From assembly GCA_003131365.1 (NCBI GenBank), contig PKVB01000042.1:1-9573 (forward strand): DNA of 9,573 bases, in the 5' to 3' direction. Source of the stretch: Gemmatimonadota bacterium. Its GTDB lineage: Bacteria > Gemmatimonadota > Gemmatimonadetes > Gemmatimonadales > Gemmatimonadaceae. The notes beneath the pieces are model-generated. The model was not told the origin of the DNA. It did not search any database and saw only the letters and a program-made list of their open reading frames with translations. Both the position numbers and the translations under genes were made by a program. This document shows positions 7,460-9,573 of this stretch, piece by piece (position 1 is the first letter of the stretch; every line of letters starts with the position of its first letter).

Positions 7460-7672
7460 CTAGAGATCCATCTCCCGTAGCTCGAAACCGCCGTCGGATT
7501 TCTCGAGGAGCATCTGGACTTTCGTCTCTGCTTTATCGAGCTCGGTCGAGGCGGCGCGCAGCAGCTCAATGCCCTCTTCGAACAGCTTGAGTGACGCGTC
7601 GAGCCCGACCTGCTCTCCTTCGAGGGCGGCCATAATCTCATCGAGGCGGCGGATGCTCTTTTCAAACGTCAT
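7460..7672 (-). CDS. xseB: Exodeoxyribonuclease VII small subunit
   Basis: The 70-residue protein is the usual size for XseB, which binds several-fold to the large subunit XseA to form the single-strand-specific exonuclease VII of the cytoplasm. The family-typical pattern is clear: TFEKSIRRLDEIMAALEGEQVGLDASLKLFEEG is represented by FEKSIRRLDEI (3-13), then LDASLKLFEEG (24-34) and a following helix up to about 58, consistent with a helical hairpin. It heads the xseB-ispA-dxs-nadK-recN cluster. Its partner xseA, commonly directly upstream, is not there: the preceding gene is a PQQ dehydrogenase, with a 77-bp gap. No Shine-Dalgarno sequence is evident before the ATG at 7672, and no convincing promoter was found in the gap. 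Confidence 0.95.
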   Translation of the reverse strand: MTFEKSIRRLDEIMAALEGEQVGLDASLKLFEEGIELLRAASTELDKAETKVQMLLEKSDGGFELREMDL

Positions 7673-7749
7673 GAAGACGGGGATGTTGGTTTTACGCGTT
7701 GAGACGCAATTGAAATCAGCTGGGCGCGATCAGGCCCACTTGAAGAATA

Positions 7750-9573
7750 TCAGCGCGCGGGTCGCGGAAGAGCAAACGCGATCACCTGATCACTCCAACC
7801 CCAGGCCTTTCCGTCGCCCCCGGCGGCGATGACGACGTATTGTCGGCCGTCCGATCCGAGATATGTCATCGGAGTCGCCTTGCCGCCGGCGGGCAGAGCC
7901 GCCTTCCAGAGCTCGCGACCGTTCTTCAGGTCGTACGCGCGGAAGTAGGGATCGAGTGTAGCGCCAATGAATACCAATCCGCCGGCGGTGGTGATCGGTC
8001 CGCCGAGATTGATCGCGCCGGGGATGTCCGGCGGGAGGTGAATGCCGATCTTGTCGAGCCCTTCTGACGTTCCAAGGGGAACGCTCCACAATATCTGGCG
8101 CGTGCGGAGGCTCAGGGCCACGAGGGCGCCGAACGGCGGCGGTGTACACGGAGCTCCCGACGGTGCGAGAAACAGCTCGCGCTTCAGCACGAACGGAGTG
8201 CCGTGCATCATCGCGTATTCGGTGCCGATCCGCTCGCCAATTGTCGCGCGGCCGCGCGTTGCCTCGAACGCAGCGCGCGGAATCAGCGTGATGACCGCCG
8301 CGATGCGATTCGTCGGCACCACGACGACCTCGTTAGCCGGGTCGAACGCGACGCCACCCCAGTGTGCGCCACCCACATTCGACGGAATGATGAGCGAGCC
8401 GCGCGTGCTCGGTGGCGTGAAGATGCCGTCGTAGCGGAGCTCGTCGAAGCGCTTGCGACACGCATCGCGATCTTCCGCGGTAGCACCCCAGACCTGATCA
8501 CGCGTCAGCGTCTGCGGACTGAGCGGCGGCAGGCCGGAGCTGATGATCTGCGTCGGCCACGCCTCTTCACCGGCGACGTCGCTCGAAGGAGCTGCGCCCG
8601 CGGTTACAGGGAACACCGGAGCGCCGGTGTCCCGATCGAGCACGAACAGCTGGCCGGTCTTGGTGCCCTGAAGAACTACGGGAACTGGTCGGCCGCCGAT
8701 GTTGATGGTGACAAGAGCAGGCGGTGATGCGTTGTCGTAGTCCCAGAGATCGTGTCGGACCGTTTGGAAATGCCACAGCACGTTGCCCGTGGCCGCCTGA
8801 ATCGCGACGACGGAATTCCCGTGTTCGTTGCGTCCCTTTCTCTCGCCGCCGAAGTAGTCCACGCTCGGCGAGCTCGTCGCGATGACGACCATCTTGCGGA
8901 CAGGATCGGCCGCGAAGGCCGTCCACGAGTTGGCGGCGCCGCTGTGGTGCGCGTTGGGGCCGATCCATGTGGCAGACGCCGGATCGGCGCTGTTCTGTGG
9001 AACGGGATCGAATGTCCAGCGCAGCGCGCCCGTTCGAGCATCGAATCCACGGACCTCTCCACTCGCGGCGTCGGTTCGGTTGTTGTCGGCGACGGCCGAC
9101 CCGACGACCACCACGCCATCCACCACCGTCGGCGGAGACGTCTCCTCGTACTCCGAGGTGAACGCGGGCTGATTTCTCAATCCTTCGCGGAGCCGCACCG
9201 TTCCTCCGGCTCCGAAATCCGCGCACGGCGAGCCGGTCGCGGCGTCGAGTGCGATCAGCCGCGTGTCGATGGTTGCCACGAAAACCCGGAGCGAGCAGCG
9301 CGAGCCCACGACGGCCGCGTCATCGAGCCAGAGCGCTACGCCGCGATTGGTGAAATCACCGAACTGGGTAGTGCGATCAATCTGTGGATCAAAGACCCAG
9401 CGTTGCGCACCCGTGACAGGATCGAGTGCGAAGACCCTGCCGAGTGGGGTGCTCAGGTACATGGTCCCCCGAAACACCAGGGGAGTGACCTCGAGCGCGG
9501 TCGGCGAGCGGGTCGAGAATTCTGGCGCGCCCTCGCCGGTGTGAAAGCGCCAAGCTACCTCGAGCTTCGAGAC
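7750..9573 (-). CDS. PQQ-dependent membrane glucose dehydrogenase-like quinoprotein, N terminus cut by window edge
   Basis: The visible 607 residues form most of an eight-bladed quinoprotein propeller that oxidises sugars or alcohols in the periplasm and passes electrons to quinone or cytochrome. The open frame runs through the right edge. Its first visible residues include LEVAWRFHTGE (4-14), a typical early-blade motif, so the GTG at 9477 is not the true start. Repeated tryptophan-docking motifs of the form A-x-D-x-x-T-G-x-x-x-W occur at LDPVTGAQRW, DARTGALRW and IQAATGNVLW. The stretch HDLWDYD and the later GTKTGQLFVLDRDTG match the membrane glucose dehydrogenase family. Asp278 and Lys305 (visible numbering) are 27 residues apart, the same spacing as E. 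coli Gcd Asp466 and Lys493, the catalytic pair. The C-terminal AAGGDGKAWGW is also family-like. Whether an N-terminal membrane anchor or signal peptide exists cannot be seen. The true substrate is unknown. Confidence 0.92.
   Translation of the reverse strand, partial: VSKLEVAWRFHTGEGAPEFSTRSPTALEVTPLVFRGTMYLSTPLGRVFALDPVTGAQRWVFDPQIDRTTQFGDFTNRGVALWLDDAAVVGSRCSLRVFVATIDTRLIALDAATGSPCADFGAGGTVRLREGLRNQPAFTSEYEETSPPTVVDGVVVVGSAVADNNRTDAASGEVRGFDARTGALRWTFDPVPQNSADPASATWIGPNAHHSGAANSWTAFAADPVRKMVVIATSSPSVDYFGGERKGRNEHGNSVVAIQAATGNVLWHFQTVRHDLWDYDNASPPALVTINIGGRPVPVVLQGTKTGQLFVLDRDTGAPVFPVTAGAAPSSDVAGEEAWPTQIISSGLPPLSPQTLTRDQVWGATAEDRDACRKRFDELRYDGIFTPPSTRGSLIIPSNVGGAHWGGVAFDPANEVVVVPTNRIAAVITLIPRAAFEATRGRATIGERIGTEYAMMHGTPFVLKRELFLAPSGAPCTPPPFGALVALSLRTRQILWSVPLGTSEGLDKIGIHLPPDIPGAINLGGPITTAGGLVFIGATLDPYFRAYDLKNGRELWKAALPAGGKATPMTYLGSDGRQYVVIAAGGDGKAWGWSDQVIAFALPRPAR

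Noticed and set aside
7456..7665. The upstream 70-codon extension of the ispA frame
   Set aside because: It lies over xseB in a different frame and is Ser/Arg-rich without prenyltransferase features. The GTG at 7455 gives the normal family length.
7673..7749. Possible promoter or terminator between the PQQ gene and xseB
   Set aside because: A TAAAAC sequence has no matching -35 element at proper spacing. The small TGGGC/GCCCA hairpin has only about 5 bp and no T-tract. Neither is convincing.

Overview
This GC-rich window comes from a bacterial chromosome. The isoprenoid and RecN protein variants, the gene arrangement and the PQQ dehydrogenase suggest Gemmatimonadota or a similar soil phylum such as Acidobacteriota. 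This assignment is an inference from general resemblance and was not tested by a search.

Layout. The left edge holds the first 22 nucleotides of a minus-strand tRNA, probably tRNA-Gly(GCC). After a 117-bp divergent gap, a plus-strand gene (140-1858) encodes a secreted, probably outer-membrane beta-barrel protein of unrecognised family. It is followed by a 224-bp convergent intergenic region containing a large two-tier inverted repeat, which probably serves as a bidirectional terminator. The rest of the window is on the minus strand. Read in transcription order (right to left), it holds a PQQ-dependent glucose-dehydrogenase-like gene cut by the right edge, then a tight five-gene cluster xseB - ispA - dxs - nadK - recN.

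How the genes work together. The cluster is a compacted version of an arrangement known from many bacteria (xseA-xseB-ispA-dxs-tlyA-nadK/argR-recN). XseB is the small subunit of exonuclease VII. Dxs makes 1-deoxy-D-xylulose 5-phosphate, the entry to the MEP pathway, and IspA condenses the resulting C5 units to farnesyl or geranylgeranyl diphosphate. NadK makes the NADP needed by that pathway. RecN acts in double-strand break repair. Junctions are a 4-bp gap, a GTGA overlap and two TGATG overlaps, so translational coupling is likely. The PQQ enzyme is an unrelated periplasmic oxidase-type gene that happens to lie upstream on the same strand.

No CRISPR array, insertion sequence, phage gene or defence system was found. 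Most of the window is ordinary housekeeping DNA. The least explained parts are the inverted repeat at 1868-2060 and the barrel protein with its Ala/Asn-rich insert.
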